Assembly: GCF_000276665.1 (NCBI RefSeq)
Contig: NW_004955446.1
Span: 11,292,652 to 11,356,651, forward strand
From: Chinchilla lanigera
Taxonomy: Eukaryota > Chordata > Mammalia > Rodentia > Chinchillidae
DNA: 64,000 bases
Direction of reading: 5' to 3'
A program made the translations under genes and the position numbers. The notes under the pieces were generated by a model that had not been told where the DNA came from, made no database searches, and was given only the letters and a program-made list of their open reading frames with translations. This document shows, one piece after another, positions 10,697 to 20,885 of the stretch; within the stretch, counting starts at the first letter, position 1, and each line of letters starts with the position of its first letter.

Positions 10697-13161
10697 AAAA
10701 GTAAAAGGATGAAAACCAATCCTTTATGCCATAGGAACCCAGAAAAAAAGCAAGGGTAGATATTCTATTTCCAGACAGAATTTAAGCCAAAACTGATCAA
10801 AAGAGATAAAGAGCGTCACTGCGTACATGATAAAGAAAAACTCCAAGAAGAAGAAATAACAATCATAAATTTTTATGTACCAAACACAGGTACTCCCAAC
10901 TACATAAAACAAATATTAACAGACAGGAAAACCCAAATAAGCACTAACACAATTGTAGTGGGGGACCTTAATACCTCATTCTCACAAATAGATAGATCAA
11001 CTAGACACAAAATCAACAAAGAAATATTAGAACTAAACCAAGCCTGTGAACAAATGTATGTAGTAGATTTCTACAGAGTGTTCTACCCCAAAATATCAGC
11101 ATGCACATTCTTCTTAGCTGCGTATGGGATGTTTTCCAAAATAGACCACATATTAGCTGACAAAACATGTTTAAGTAAATGTACAGGAGTTTAAATCATC
11201 CCATGCATACTATCTGACCATAGCACAACAAAACTGGAAATCAACAACAAAAGAAATCACAAAATTACATAAACACAGGGAAATTAAAAAACACATTTAT
11301 GAACAACCTATGGGTCACAGAGGAAATTAAAGATGAAATTGAACAGTATAGATAATTAAGTGATAATGCCAATACAATATGCTGAAACTTATGGGACGAA
11401 GTAAAAGCAGTCCTACGAGGGAAATTTATAGCGATAAACTCACACATCAGGAAAACAGAATGAGCTCAAATAAGCAACCTAATGTTGAACCTCAAACTTT
11501 TAGAAAATGAAGAACAAAACAAACCCAAAGCACGTAAGAGGAAGGAAATTCTAAATATAGGAGTAGATATTAATGCAATAGAGACTAAGAAAACAATACA
11601 TAAGATCAATAAATAAAAAGTTGCTTCTTTGATAGAATTGATAAACCACTAGCCAACCTCATCGAAAAGAGAAAAAAAAACACAAATTCAAGCAATTAGG
11701 AATAAAATGGGGGAAATCACGATGGATGCCACAGAAATCCAGGAGATTATTAATACCTACTATGAGAATCTATATTCTAATAAGATGGAAGACACAGGAG
11801 AAATGGTCAGATTATTAGACAATCAAATCACCAAACCTAAATCAAAAAGATATAAAAATTTTGAATAACCCAATATCAGCCAATGAAATTGGAAGTGTAA
11901 TAAAAATTTACCAACAAAGAAAAGCCTTGACTCTGACAAACTGAATTCTACAAGAAATTTATAGAAATAATTCCACTAAAGAAATTCAAAGGGAAACAGT
12001 ACTTCCAAAATCATTTCTGGAAGCAAATATCACCCTGATTCCAAAACCAGAGAAGAACACAAATAAAAGAGAAAATGACAGGCCAATCTCCCTAATGAAC
12101 ATAGATGCAAACATCCTCAATAAGATACTGGCAAACAGAATGCAGCAAATCATCAAGAAGATTGTACATCATGACCAAGTAGGATTCATCCCAGGGATGC
12201 AGGAATTGTTCAACATACACAGATCAATAAACGTAATACAGCATATTAACAGAACCAGAGACAAAAATCACAGGATCATCTCAATAGATGCAGAAAAATT
12301 AGTTGAAAAAGTCCAATGCCCATTCATGAAAAAACCCTATAAAAAATTGGAATAGAGGGTCTTTACCTCAATCTCATAAAAGCCATTTATGACAAACCAA
12401 GAGCTATCATCATATCACATGGTCAAAAACTGAAAGTTTTCACTCTGAAATCAGGAACAAGACAAGGATGTCCGTTATCACCATTCCTATTGAATATATT
12501 TCTGGAAACATTAGCCAGAGCAGTAAGACAAGAGAAAAAAAATAAAAGGAATAAAAATAGGAAAGGAAGAAGTTATATTATCATTATTTGCAGATGACAT
12601 GATACTCTACACAGAAGATTCTAAAAACTCCAAAAAGTAAAAACCTTGTAGATTTTATATCCAAATTCAGTAGTGTAGTGGAGCATAAAGTTAACACTCA
12701 AAAATCAATCAGCATTCCTGTACACAAACAATGAAGTGACAGAGAAATTAGGGAAAGAACTTCCTTCACCATAGGATCTAAAAAAATGAAATACTTAGGA
12801 AATCAATCCAATAAAGGGTGTAAAAGATCTATACAATGAAAATTACAGTACCCTAACAGAAGAAATCAAAGAGGATACCAGAAAGTGGAAAGATATCCCT
12901 TGCTCTTGGATAGGAAGAACCAACATAGTGAAATTGACCATATTCTCAAAAACTACTATACAGATTTAACGCAGTCCCAATCAAAATAGCATTAGCATAT
13001 CTCTCAGATCTAGAGAAAACACTCCAAAATTCACTGGAACCAGAAAAGACCTAGAATAGCATAAGCAATTCTGGACAACAAAGGCAAGTCAGGGGGCATC
13101 ACAATCCCAGACCTGAAGTTATACTAAAAAGCTGCTGTGAAAAAATCAAGAGTGTATGGGC

Positions 13162-13195
<34 letters not shown>

Positions 13196-14175
13196 AACCA
13201 GACCTGAGCATAAGTAGAACAGAATAGAAGATGCAGATGCAATCCTAAACACCCTCATCCACCTTATCTTTGACAAAGGAACCAAACATATTCACTAGAA
13301 GAAAGATAGTCTCTTTAATGAATGGTGCTGGAAAAACTGGCTTTTCACATGGTAAAGGTTAAAACTAGACACATATCTATCACTATGCACTAAATTAAAC
13401 TCAAAGTGGATCAAAGACCTAAATATTAAAATAGAAACACTAAATTTACTGGAAGAGAAAATAGGTGGAAATCTCAAAGATATAAGTGTAGACAGAGACC
13501 TCATGAACAAAACTCAGACTGCAAGAGAAATATTACAAAGAATCAACAAATGGGATCTCATCTTATTAAAAAAGTTTTGGACAACAAATGAAATCATCAA
13601 AACAGTGAAAAAACCATCTACAGAATGGGAAAAATTATTGCTAGTTGTTACTCAGACAAAGGACTTATATCTAGAACATACAAAGAAAAAAAATCAGACC
13701 CCTCAAATTCAAAGACCCAGTCCAAAAATGGGCATCTGAGGTGAATATACACTCTTTAGATGAAGAAATAAAAATGGTAAATAAATACATGAAAACATGT
13801 TCAACATCATTGGTCATTCAAGAGATGCAAATTAAAACAACACTGAGATTCCAGCTCACCCCAGAAAGAATTCTTATCATCAAGAAATCAATCAATAATA
13901 AATTCTGGGAGGGCTGTGAGGAAAAAGGAACCCTTCTCTAGTGTTGGCAGGAGTGTAAACTGATGCAGCCACTATGGACGTCAATGTGGAGATTCTTCAA
14001 AAAACTAGGATTAGAGGTCCAATTTGACCAAGGTATTGCCCTTCTGGGTATCTCCCCAGAAGAAGTGAAAACATCATACCATAGCAATGTATGTGCACTC
14101 ATGTTCATAGCAGGCCAATTTGTAATAGCTAAATCTTGGAAACAACCCAAGGCCCATCAACTTAGGAATGGATAA
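10697..14175 (+). pseudogene. L1 ORF2 pseudogene (endonuclease-reverse transcriptase)
   Basis: In intact L1 this frame encodes the nicking endonuclease and reverse transcriptase that copies L1 RNA into the chromosome. Recognisable remains: endonuclease block VVGDLNTSFSQIDRS near 10,955 and FSKIDHILADK near 11,133; reverse transcriptase block VGFIPGMQ at 12,179-12,202 and the catalytic SLFADDM at 12,581-12,601, with both aspartates present. These share one reading frame but are separated by stop codons. C-terminal pieces at 13,503-13,739 and 13,741-14,175 lie in other frames, so frameshifts occur between 12.6 and 13.5 kb. The N-terminal part of the endonuclease is missing. An adenine-rich simple tract at 13,159-13,198 also interrupts it. 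Dead copy. Confidence 0.88.
13159..13198. repeat. (AAAAG)n-like A-rich repeat
   Basis: About 12 adenines followed by repeated GAAAA units within the L1 ORF2 region. Probably a local expansion after insertion. Confidence 0.8.
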
Positions 14176-14412
14176 AAAATATGTGGTTTTCTTTTAATAT
14201 AATGGAGTACTACTCAACCATAAAGAAAGATAAACTTAAGATTTTTATAGGTAAATAGATGCAACTCAAGACCATACTCATAAGTGAAATAAATCAGACC
14301 CATATGTATAAACATTGTATTGTCTCACTACTGTGAGAAAATGAATGAGTAAATGAGATCCAAAATATACAATAGATATTGTGAACTGGGAAGAAATTGC
14401 TCAAAAGAGAAG

Positions 14413-14768
14413 TGTCTTGGTTATTTTTCTCTCGTTGCTGGGACAAAATACCTGACGCCCAAAATGAAGGAAGGAAAGGTTTATTTCGCTTACAGTTTGT
14501 GGAGGTTTCAGTCTGTACTTGGCAGATTATAAGGCAGAGTGGCACATGGCAGAAAGTTACAGCTCAGGGTGGCGGACCACAGCAAAAGCAGCAAGCAAAC
14601 ACTAGGGAGGAATGGGGGAGGAATGGCCTCAAGCACTCTTTTCCTCTCCCTTACATATGCAAACTATCCACCCCAGGGTGGGTGCAGCTCTCACACCCAT
14701 CAAACTCTAAAAGCCTGCCCCATGGCCACTTGAGGCTTTGCGGGGACACACAGATTCAAACCATAACA
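14413..14768 (-). mobile_element. Complete MaLR-type solo LTR inside L1
   Basis: Read on the minus strand the element starts TGTTATGGTTTGAATCTGTG and ends ATAACCAAGACA, the TG...CA ends of an LTR. It has an AATAAA polyadenylation signal near its 3' end (complement of TTTATTTCGC at about 14,480). The flanks are AGAAG at 14,408-14,412 and AGAAG at 14,769-14,773, a perfect 5-bp duplication as made by ERVL/MaLR integrases. No internal region or second LTR is present, so it is a solo LTR of about 356 bp. Confidence 0.88.
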
Positions 14769-15084
14769 AGAAGACAACTCTGATGGGGGAAAGGGGAAAG
14801 GAAGAAAGTGAAAAAATACATTTATACAAAAGATATTTAAAATAGTTATATAGCTAGTTTGTCTTAGTTCATTGAAAGGAGGGATTTGTGCTAATATTGT
14901 TTGGACAAGAGATATACCTACATCTTGTGCTCTGAATAACTACTACCAAGACAGCAACACACAATATATTAATTATTGTAACTCTTCTACTAACATGTTT
15001 TGAAACTCTATTTTATGGTTATTTTTATTTTTTCTCTTTAAAATTTAAAATTCTACAAAAAAACCCCAAAGGTGTATGAAAAGT

Positions 15085-15541
15085 TGTTATGGTTTTGTTC
15101 TAAAAGGTCCCCCAGAAGTCTCCTGTGTTCAGAGGTAAGACTTTTGGAAGGTGGTTGGATCATGAGGGCTCTAACTTTAAGGAGGGATTAATCCATTGAT
15201 GTATGCATAATTTGATGGCATTATTAGGAGATGATAGAAGGAAGATGAAACTTAATTGAAAGGAGTGAGTCATGGGATTGTACCAGTTGGGACTATATCT
15301 CATCCCTGGCCCCTTCCTCTCTGGTTTGTTCTCTTTCTTTTTGCTTCCTGGTTCCCATGAGATGAACAGCTTTGTTCATCACAGCCTTCTGCCATGATGT
15401 TTCTGCCTTCCCATAGACTTAAAAGCAATGGAATCAGATGGCTGTGGACTAAAACCAGGAAGCAAAATAAATATTTGTTTCTTTAAGGCCATCCTGTTGG
15501 GTACAGTATTTTGTTTCAGCAAAGGAGAGCTGACTAAAACA
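15085..15541 (+). mobile_element. MLT1-like MaLR solo LTR
   Basis: Begins TGTTATGGTTTTG immediately after the L1 duplication and ends GCTGACTAAAACA. Inside are TTTTGGAAGGTGGTTGGATC, ATCATGAGGGCTCTAAC, a GAGTCATGGGA segment, AGCAGCTTTG-like and CCATGATGTTTCTGCC blocks, and AAAATAAATATTTG as polyadenylation signal. I could not find a convincing 5-bp duplication, so the exact 3' end is uncertain. Confidence 0.8.
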
Positions 15542-15673
15542 GTGGCAGAGGAGTAATGCCTTTGAATTGGCTTCATATACATTTCTAGTAATACAGCTAG
15601 AGGAATTCAAATGCCATATACCCTTGTTGTTTCACAATGATTAGTGTCCAAATTTAAGTTTAGACTTTAAGAC

Positions 15674-16014
15674 TGTGACAGTTAAGCTACACTGTCAACT
15701 TAATTGGCTTGAACCTGGTCAGGGATTAGTAAAGCACATTTCTGGTTGTGTATGGGTGGGTCATGGAGGCATGACTTTGAGTACTGTATCTGGATCCTTG
15801 CTCTTTTTTCTCTGATGCTACTCCTCTACTCTGCTTCCTGGCCTCCATAAACTAAGCGTCTTTGCTCTGTCATACCCTTCCACCATAATTTTCCTGCACT
15901 GGAGCCAACTAGTCAGGGACCAAACCATCTGAAACCAAGAACAAAAATAGATCCTTCCTCCTTTAAGATTTATATGTCAGATATTTGGTCAGTGATGAAA
16001 AGCTGACCAATACA
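15674..16014 (+). mobile_element. ERVL/MLT2-like solo LTR, copy A
   Basis: Starts TGTGACAGTTAAGC, ends AGCTGACCAATACA, and is flanked by AAGAC (15,669-15,673) and AGGAC (16,015-16,019), a 5-bp duplication with one mismatch. Shared blocks with copies at 29,057 and 36,196: GTGGGTCATGGAGGC, GAGTACTGTATCTGG, and a CCATAATTTTCCTGC-type block. No internal retroviral region. Confidence 0.8.
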
Positions 16015-16307
16015 AGGACACTGTAAGATATCTGTCAAGGAGACCAAGGTAAAAACTGGGGTTCTTAGGCTGAGTGATGACCTTTCTCTCTGAAGTCCAG
16101 GAGCTAGCAAGGTTGCTTGTGTAAATGGTTATACTGGCTGCAAGTCTATAGTTCAAAGGGAAGAACTGATGAATTGCAACTCTTGTTCTGTTATACTCAT
16201 GCCAAGTTGCTTAAAAAACAAATAACCTTTGGCTCACTCAGTTGTTTGGGCATAGCACCCTAATCTGGGAGAGGCAATATTTCTCAGATGATATGTTATG
16301 TATCCCT

Positions 16308-16782
16308 AGGGCCAAAGACACTCACAAGTTTAAGAATGATTATCTGAGGCCTAACTTGCAGAAAAAAAACTGTAACTTGATTTTTCTCAGGATTTAATTT
16401 CTAGAACACAAGTATAAAGACTTACTTATTGTGCTTTCAAATTTTTCTGAATGTGCTATCTCAACCAGCTTAGCCATTTTAGCTTCATTCTCTACCATTA
16501 CGGTGGTAATGTGGAAAACTTGCCTTTTGAAATGATTATCTTGGAGTATGCGCCTGGCTCATTTTAAAAGGTGAGTTTTCCATACTGCCCTAATCATAGA
16601 GGATGAAGCTAAAATGGCTAAACTGGTGGAGATAGCACATTCAGAAAAATTTGAAAGCACAATAAATAAATCTTTATACATGTTTTCCAGAAATTAAATC
16701 TTGACAAAAATCAAGTTATAGCTTTTTTTTCTGCAAGTTAGGCCTCAGATAATCATTCTAAAGGCCACATGGTGAGTGTGCC
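16308..16782. repeat. Long imperfect palindrome (about 200-bp arms)
   Basis: Left arm about 16,330-16,533 and right arm about 16,560-16,763 are reverse complements with roughly 22 differences by eye, near 89% identity. The 26-nt spacer is 16,534-16,559. Example pairs: TATCTGAGGCCTAACTTGCA (left) with TGCAAGTTAGGCCTCAGATA (right), and GTGCTTTCAAATTTTTCTGA with TCAGAAAAATTTGAAAGCAC. Weaker complementarity seems to continue outwards through ACACTCAC/GTGAGTGT to about 16,308 and 16,782. I cannot assign the arms to a known repeat family. It could be a foldback transposon, two head-to-head copies of one repeat, or an inverted duplication. Confidence 0.85.
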
Positions 16783-16852
16783 CGCGAGATGATGAAGCGT
16801 AGGGGGACCCCTGCCAAGGGTAGTGGAGACCCACGCAAGTCTCGGGAAGAAT
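16764..16852. other. CpG-bearing GC-rich patch beside the palindrome
   Basis: Five CpGs sit within about 75 bp (CCGCGAG, AAGCGTAG, CCACGCAAG, TCTCGGG) inside strongly CpG-depleted, AT-rich surroundings. It contains a short hairpin AGGGGGACCCCT. Not recognised. It ends in an AAAT/AAATAAATG microsatellite-like tail at 16,853-16,883, so it could be the end of a retroposed sequence read on the plus strand. Confidence 0.4.
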
Positions 16853-16885
16853 AACTAAATAAATAAATGAATAAATAAAATAATT
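16853..16885. repeat. (AAAT)n simple repeat
   Basis: Tandem TAAATAAATAAATGAATAAATA units following the GC-rich patch. Confidence 0.85.
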
Positions 16886-16974
16886 ACCTTTCTTCTTTAG
16901 GTTCCTCTGTGTTTTGTTAAGTCTTTAATTAGTTCATAGTAATTTACTAAAAGAAAAATTGATTTTTAAAAAAA

Positions 16975-17135
16975 TATTTAAAAACTTCATTGAAATAGTA
17001 ATGACATGAGATGTACAGTATAAATGTGCATATACACTCGTGTCAGATGAATTACAATAATATAATTAGAACATATAGATTTCTTTCCTCTTTCTGCTTG
17101 TTAACAAAAAGGTCTTATTGTGAAAGGTAACCATC
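16975..17135 (-). mobile_element. Possible ancient L1M 3' fragment
   Basis: TTCATTGAAATAGTAATGACATG, GATGTACAGTATAAATGTGC and ATTTCTTTCCTC resemble the reversed 3' UTR of L1M elements, strongly diverged. Confidence 0.35.
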
Positions 17136-17535
17136 ATTTCTTTTAAAGGGCTGCTTGGGAGGCTTGTCTCTTCTCTCTGTCATGCTATCATTATATACAG
17201 TCTAAAACTTACACTTTATAGATTCTTGAAAATAGTCTCAGTTATGGAGAATCATTGTCTTTCAGAGTGGTTTTGATTGTAAAGTGGGCCAACATCTTTC
17301 TTAATTAAAGTTGTAATTATCAAATAATGAGTTCCATTTTATGTGTCACCATGTTTCATGTACCTAATAAATTAGCTCTAGGGGCAAATTTAAAAAGGAG
17401 AGTTTTTGAGGAATAAGTATTTCTGTCAGTATTATTTTAAAGGAAATGATATTAATTTCAAATTGATATGTATTTAATCTTTCTGTAATTTTGTATGAAC
17501 TCTTGAATATTCCATGTACATTCTTTTAAGGATTT

Positions 17536-17602
17536 ATATTGTGTGCATGTGTGCTTGCGTGTGTGTGCGTCTGCATATGCATGTCTCTGTGTGCTTATTT
17601 TG
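17536..17602. repeat. Degenerate TG-rich repeat
   Basis: Alternating TGTGTG, TGCATG and TGCGTG units with interruptions: an old decayed TG microsatellite. Confidence 0.6.
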
Positions 17603-17776
17603 AGTATATTTTTCCTTTCTGCTTCCATGATTCTCCCACAGGAATCTTTGCTTCAGTGCTAGATTTTGGAAAGAAAACTTTTATCTTGATTTTTACAGGC
17701 TTATACCTGGAAAGATTTTTCCTTGAGTCTCTGATGACCTTTGGGTGGTATTGGAATGAGTTAAGATGTTGGGACA

Positions 17777-17937
17777 GCCACACATGATGGCACATGCCTG
17801 TGATCCAAATGCTTGGGAGGTTAAGGCAGGAGGATTGCTGTGCATTCAAGGTCAGACTGGGCTACAAAGTGAGTTCAAGGCCAGCCTGAACTTCACAGCA
17901 AAACCTTGTCTTAAGAAGACTAAAAAAGAAGAAAAGG
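17777..17937 (+). mobile_element. B1 SINE with target-site duplications
   Basis: Reads GCCACACATGATGGCACATG, AGGCAGGAGGATTGC, TACAAAGTGAGTTCAAGGCC and AAACCTTGTCTTAAG, then an A-rich tail. Flanks AAGATGTTGGGACA (17,763-17,776) and AAGATATTGGGACA (17,938-17,951) form a 14-bp duplication with one mismatch. The body is well diverged. Confidence 0.9.
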
Positions 17938-18027
17938 AAGATATTGGGACAAATAGGGATGGAATGACTTATGTTTATTTTTGTTCATTATGAGAATATG
18001 AACCTTGGGAGTCCAGGGACAGAAAAA

Positions 18028-18456
18028 TTCTATGGTTTGAATGTATTCCCTAAAGTTTCATGTGTGGAAACTTGGTTCTCAAGCATGGAAATGTTAAGAG
18101 GTGGGTGTGACTTTAAAAAGTGAACCCTGGTGGCATATGGTGAGGTCATTGAAGGCAATGACCTTGGAAGGTCATTTGGAACCTTCATTAGTTCCTGCAA
18201 GAGAGGATTGTTGTAAAACAGCAAAACATCCCTCTACCCACACTATGACTTCTTGTCTCACCATGTGATCTCTTCTTACCATACTGTCACCTGGATGCCA
18301 TCCACCATGGTGTCATGTAGCAGAGGTGAGCAATGCCAGAAGCAGATGCAGGTGTTATGCTGTTGATCTTCCAAAACTGAGCTAAATAAACTCTCTTCTG
18401 TGTATATTGCTAGCTTCAGAAGTTTTTAGAATACCAATATAAAACAAATTAATACA
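18028..18456 (+). mobile_element. MST/MLT1-like MaLR solo LTR
   Basis: Starts near TATGGTTTGAATGTATTCCC and ends CAAATTAATACA. In between are TTAAGAGGTGGGTGTGAC, GCTCACCATG-like blocks and GAGCTAAATAAACTCTC with an AATAAA polyadenylation signal. No retroviral genes flank it. Confidence 0.75.
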
Positions 18457-18964
18457 CACAGGAAGAACTGAATTTCTTTCTGAAACCGAGTAACAGACAA
18501 TCTCTCTGGTGCTCTGAGAAATGAAGAAAATTGTGATATTCCCAACTTACTGTGAAACAATAGCCTCAGGACAGTTAGAAGCCACAAAGAGTAAGAGGCT
18601 GGAGTGGCTTAGATAGACCTCAAATGTAGGTCTATATTCTTTTGCTCTCAGAGAAGGGTGACTCTGAAGGCCTGGGAGGTATCTAGTTCTTTTAAAAGTT
18701 GAATAAGGCACATATTCAAGGAAAGAATGTATTGGATTATATTTGAGGAAAAAATATAAACCCTATTGTTTTTGTCATATAAGTACCAAAGAAGACTTCT
18801 TTTAGCATTCCTTCCTTCCTTTATGGTGATATTTCTCTGTGAACACATTTCTATGTCAAATGAATAATAATTCAAAGTAATAACTCATTGACTTCAACTG
18901 GACACTTTGCAATTTGTCTAGGTTTACAAAAGTCTACTGAAAAAAAGCAGTCAATGCTCACTAA
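18457..18964. other. Unique sequence, no gene seen
   Basis: Non-repetitive to the eye; only short overlapping frames. Confidence 0.4.
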
Positions 18965-19021
18965 ACACAAACACACGCACACACACACACACATACACAC
19001 ACACACACGTACACACACACA
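18965..19021. repeat. (CA)n microsatellite
   Basis: CA dinucleotides with CG, AT and GT interruptions, for example ACACGTACACAC. Confidence 0.9.
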
Positions 19022-19488
19022 ATAAACTTACAGTGGCCTTCTGCAGAGTCAGGTGTGAAAGAGTACAAAGGAGCTATCTTAATGCTGGAGATCCAAAGGA
19101 TCCAGTCAAAAGTCAATGTCCTGGAGCTCCTTGTAGAGTCCCTTGTGAGGCTGTATTAGGAGACCAAAGGGTCTGTGCTGGAAGCTGGGAGATGGACATC
19201 CAAGGTGATGGCAAAGATTGGAGCTCCTCTGCAGAAACAGAAGTAAGTCTTCTTTCTTCTTCTTCTCCTTTTTTGTTCCATTAAGGCTGTAAGCCTATTT
19301 GCTGGTGGCACTCACATCCAGGGTGCATCTCCCCTTTTTTATCAGTCCATTCAGTCATACTCAGAATTATGCTAAGTAATCAGTTGGATGTTTCTTACTC
19401 AAGTTGACTATCAACAGTGAACTATCAGAGTATAGTTCTTTAAAGTTACTTATTTTCCTGAAAAAGCTTGGATAGTGATATGCTAGGG
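19022..19488. other. Unique sequence, no gene seen
   Basis: An ACAGAAGTAAGTC at about 19,238 looks like a splice donor, but nothing else supports an exon. Short TTC-rich run at 19,251-19,268. Confidence 0.4.
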
Positions 19489-19490
19489 TA

Positions 19491-19630
19491 CAGTAAGTTC
19501 TTGATTTATGAACATTCAAGTTGTGAACTTTCACAGGTATACTGTATAAGATTTACTTTGTGGGATGTGAACAAATCCAACATAGGCACATTCTCCCAGA
19601 ATGGAACTCATTTAAGTTGGGAACTTACTG
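19491..19630. mobile_element. 140-bp MITE with inverted ends and TA target site
   Basis: Ends CAGTAAGTTC and GAACTTACTG are perfect 10-bp inverted repeats. Dinucleotide TA lies on both sides (19,489-19,490 and 19,631-19,632), as in Tc1/mariner-type insertions. Complementarity extends inward imperfectly (TTATGAACATTCAAG with CATTTAAGTTGGG). Too short for a transposase, so non-autonomous. It resembles the mammalian 'cagtaagtccc' group of DNA transposons; exact family not settled. Confidence 0.8.
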
Positions 19631-19632
19631 TA

Positions 19633-20140
19633 TTTTGAAGGTGGTCCTCCATAATCCCTTCTTTGTACTCAATTTCTTGTGTAAACCCTTCCTGTGTGTA
19701 GGCTGGGGCCAGGGGTTTACTACTAAGGAACAGAATATGGTGAAAGTAATGAGACGTCATTTCTGAGACTTTGTTAGATAAGCCTGTAGTCTCCATCTCC
19801 CTCACCCTTCTCATGGTGACACTCCTGGGTGTTCATTCTGATGAAGCAGGCTGCCATGAAGTGGACCTCCGCCCAGAAAGACCTGGCCTGCAAAGGGCCT
19901 AGGAGCACCTCTTTGATGGCCCGAGACCCTCAGTCCAGCAGCTCACAACAAACAGAATCTTGCTAGTAACCATTTAAAAGAGCTTAGAAGTTTGGCCACA
20001 AAATGACTGTAGTCTTTGCTGACAACTTGATTGCAACCTTGTGAGAGATCCAGAGCCAGAGCATCCAGCCAAACCACCACCAGATTCCTGACCTACAGAA
20101 ACTAGAATAATTACACAACAGGTAATTAAGACAAAGAATA
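19633..20140. other. Unique sequence, no gene seen
   Basis: No family or exon recognised. The region around 19,850-20,110 looks mildly LTR-like in composition, without clear ends. Confidence 0.4.
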
Positions 20141-20142
20141 AT

Positions 20143-20345
20143 ATTAATGACTAGCACTCTTGAGTGTCAGGCACTCTGCTAACTGCTTTACTTGTGATTT
20201 ATTTTTGACTTTCACAATAGCCCTATAAAGATGACATGCTCCTTTTATACATGGGAGAAAAGAAGCTTACGGGTTATCAGCCACAATCACAGAGCCAGTA
20301 AGTAAAACCAAACTTTAAATCCATGCTGTTCCCCTGTACAACCTG
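20143..20345 (-). mobile_element. MIR SINE
   Basis: Plus strand shows AGTGTCAGGCACTCTGCTAACTG, a CAATAGCCCTATAAAGATGA segment, a degraded ATGGGAGAAAAG block, and CACAGAGCCAGTAAGT: a near-full reversed MIR. Confidence 0.8.
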
Positions 20346-20885
20346 GATGTTCAAATAGCATGCTTTTTTTTTTTCTTCTTTATCAACTAATCTCTCTAGT
20401 CTTGAATAAGTTTTTTACTATATTGACTGATTTTCTTAAATGGAGTTGCATTCTGCTTTAAATAAAATAGCATCAGGCCTGGGCCCTTGGTCTGCAAAAG
20501 AGAAGCAGATAAACACCAGAGAAGAAACTAGCAGCCTTGTGTGCAAAGGATATTCACTGCAGTTAAGTTCTTTGATTTAAAGCTGAGAACTGTCTGAGCA
20601 GGAAGCACAAATTCCTAGGGAAGTACCGGGAGCAGGGGAGATGGTCCTTTAAATTTTTATTTCAACTTTTATGTCAACATATCAGCTGGTGAGTATAAAA
20701 GCAAATTAAGCTTTCTCAGTGAGAATGTTGTGTTGGAGTAGTCTAGAATATGTCTCAGTTGGAATCTACCAAGAAAAAAGTCAGACTTAACAGGGTTGTG
20801 ATACAAAACAGTTATTGTGAAATAGTCATATTGCTTTTTTAAAGACAATTATCTTGGAAACATCTTTTGATTTAAGTATAGTTAT
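20346..20885. other. Unique sequence, no gene seen
   Basis: Contains a T run at 20,367-20,376 and otherwise unremarkable AT-rich sequence. Confidence 0.4.

Larger units (their letters stand above)
10693..15065 (+). mobile_element. 5'-truncated L1 retrotransposon with target-site duplications
   Basis: The element begins inside the ORF2 endonuclease domain and runs through reverse transcriptase, C-terminal region and 3' UTR to a CTCTTTAAAATTTAAAATTC end and a short A-rich tail at about 15,056-15,063. Flanks carry CCAAAGGAGTATGA (10,679-10,692) and CCAAAGGTGTATGA (15,066-15,079), a 14-bp target-site duplication with one mismatch. The 3' UTR is split by a MaLR LTR at 14,413-14,768, and the L1 resumes directly after it. 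Without that insert the L1 is about 4.0 kb, against 6-7 kb for a full element. It lacks the 5' UTR and ORF1 and cannot move by itself. Confidence 0.9.

Noticed and set aside
12095..12355. Possible functional reverse transcriptase
   Set aside because: It is a fragment of L1 ORF2 separated by stops and frameshifts from the rest of the protein.
15085..16014. Two neighbouring LTRs as the paired LTRs of one provirus
   Set aside because: They belong to different LTR families, lie only about 130 bp apart and enclose no retroviral genes.
18965..19021. CRISPR-like or structured repeat array
   Set aside because: Simple CA microsatellite with point interruptions.
19225..19250. ACAGAAGTAAGTC, like a strong splice donor
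   Set aside because: No acceptor or coding frame upstream; one isolated match is expected by chance.
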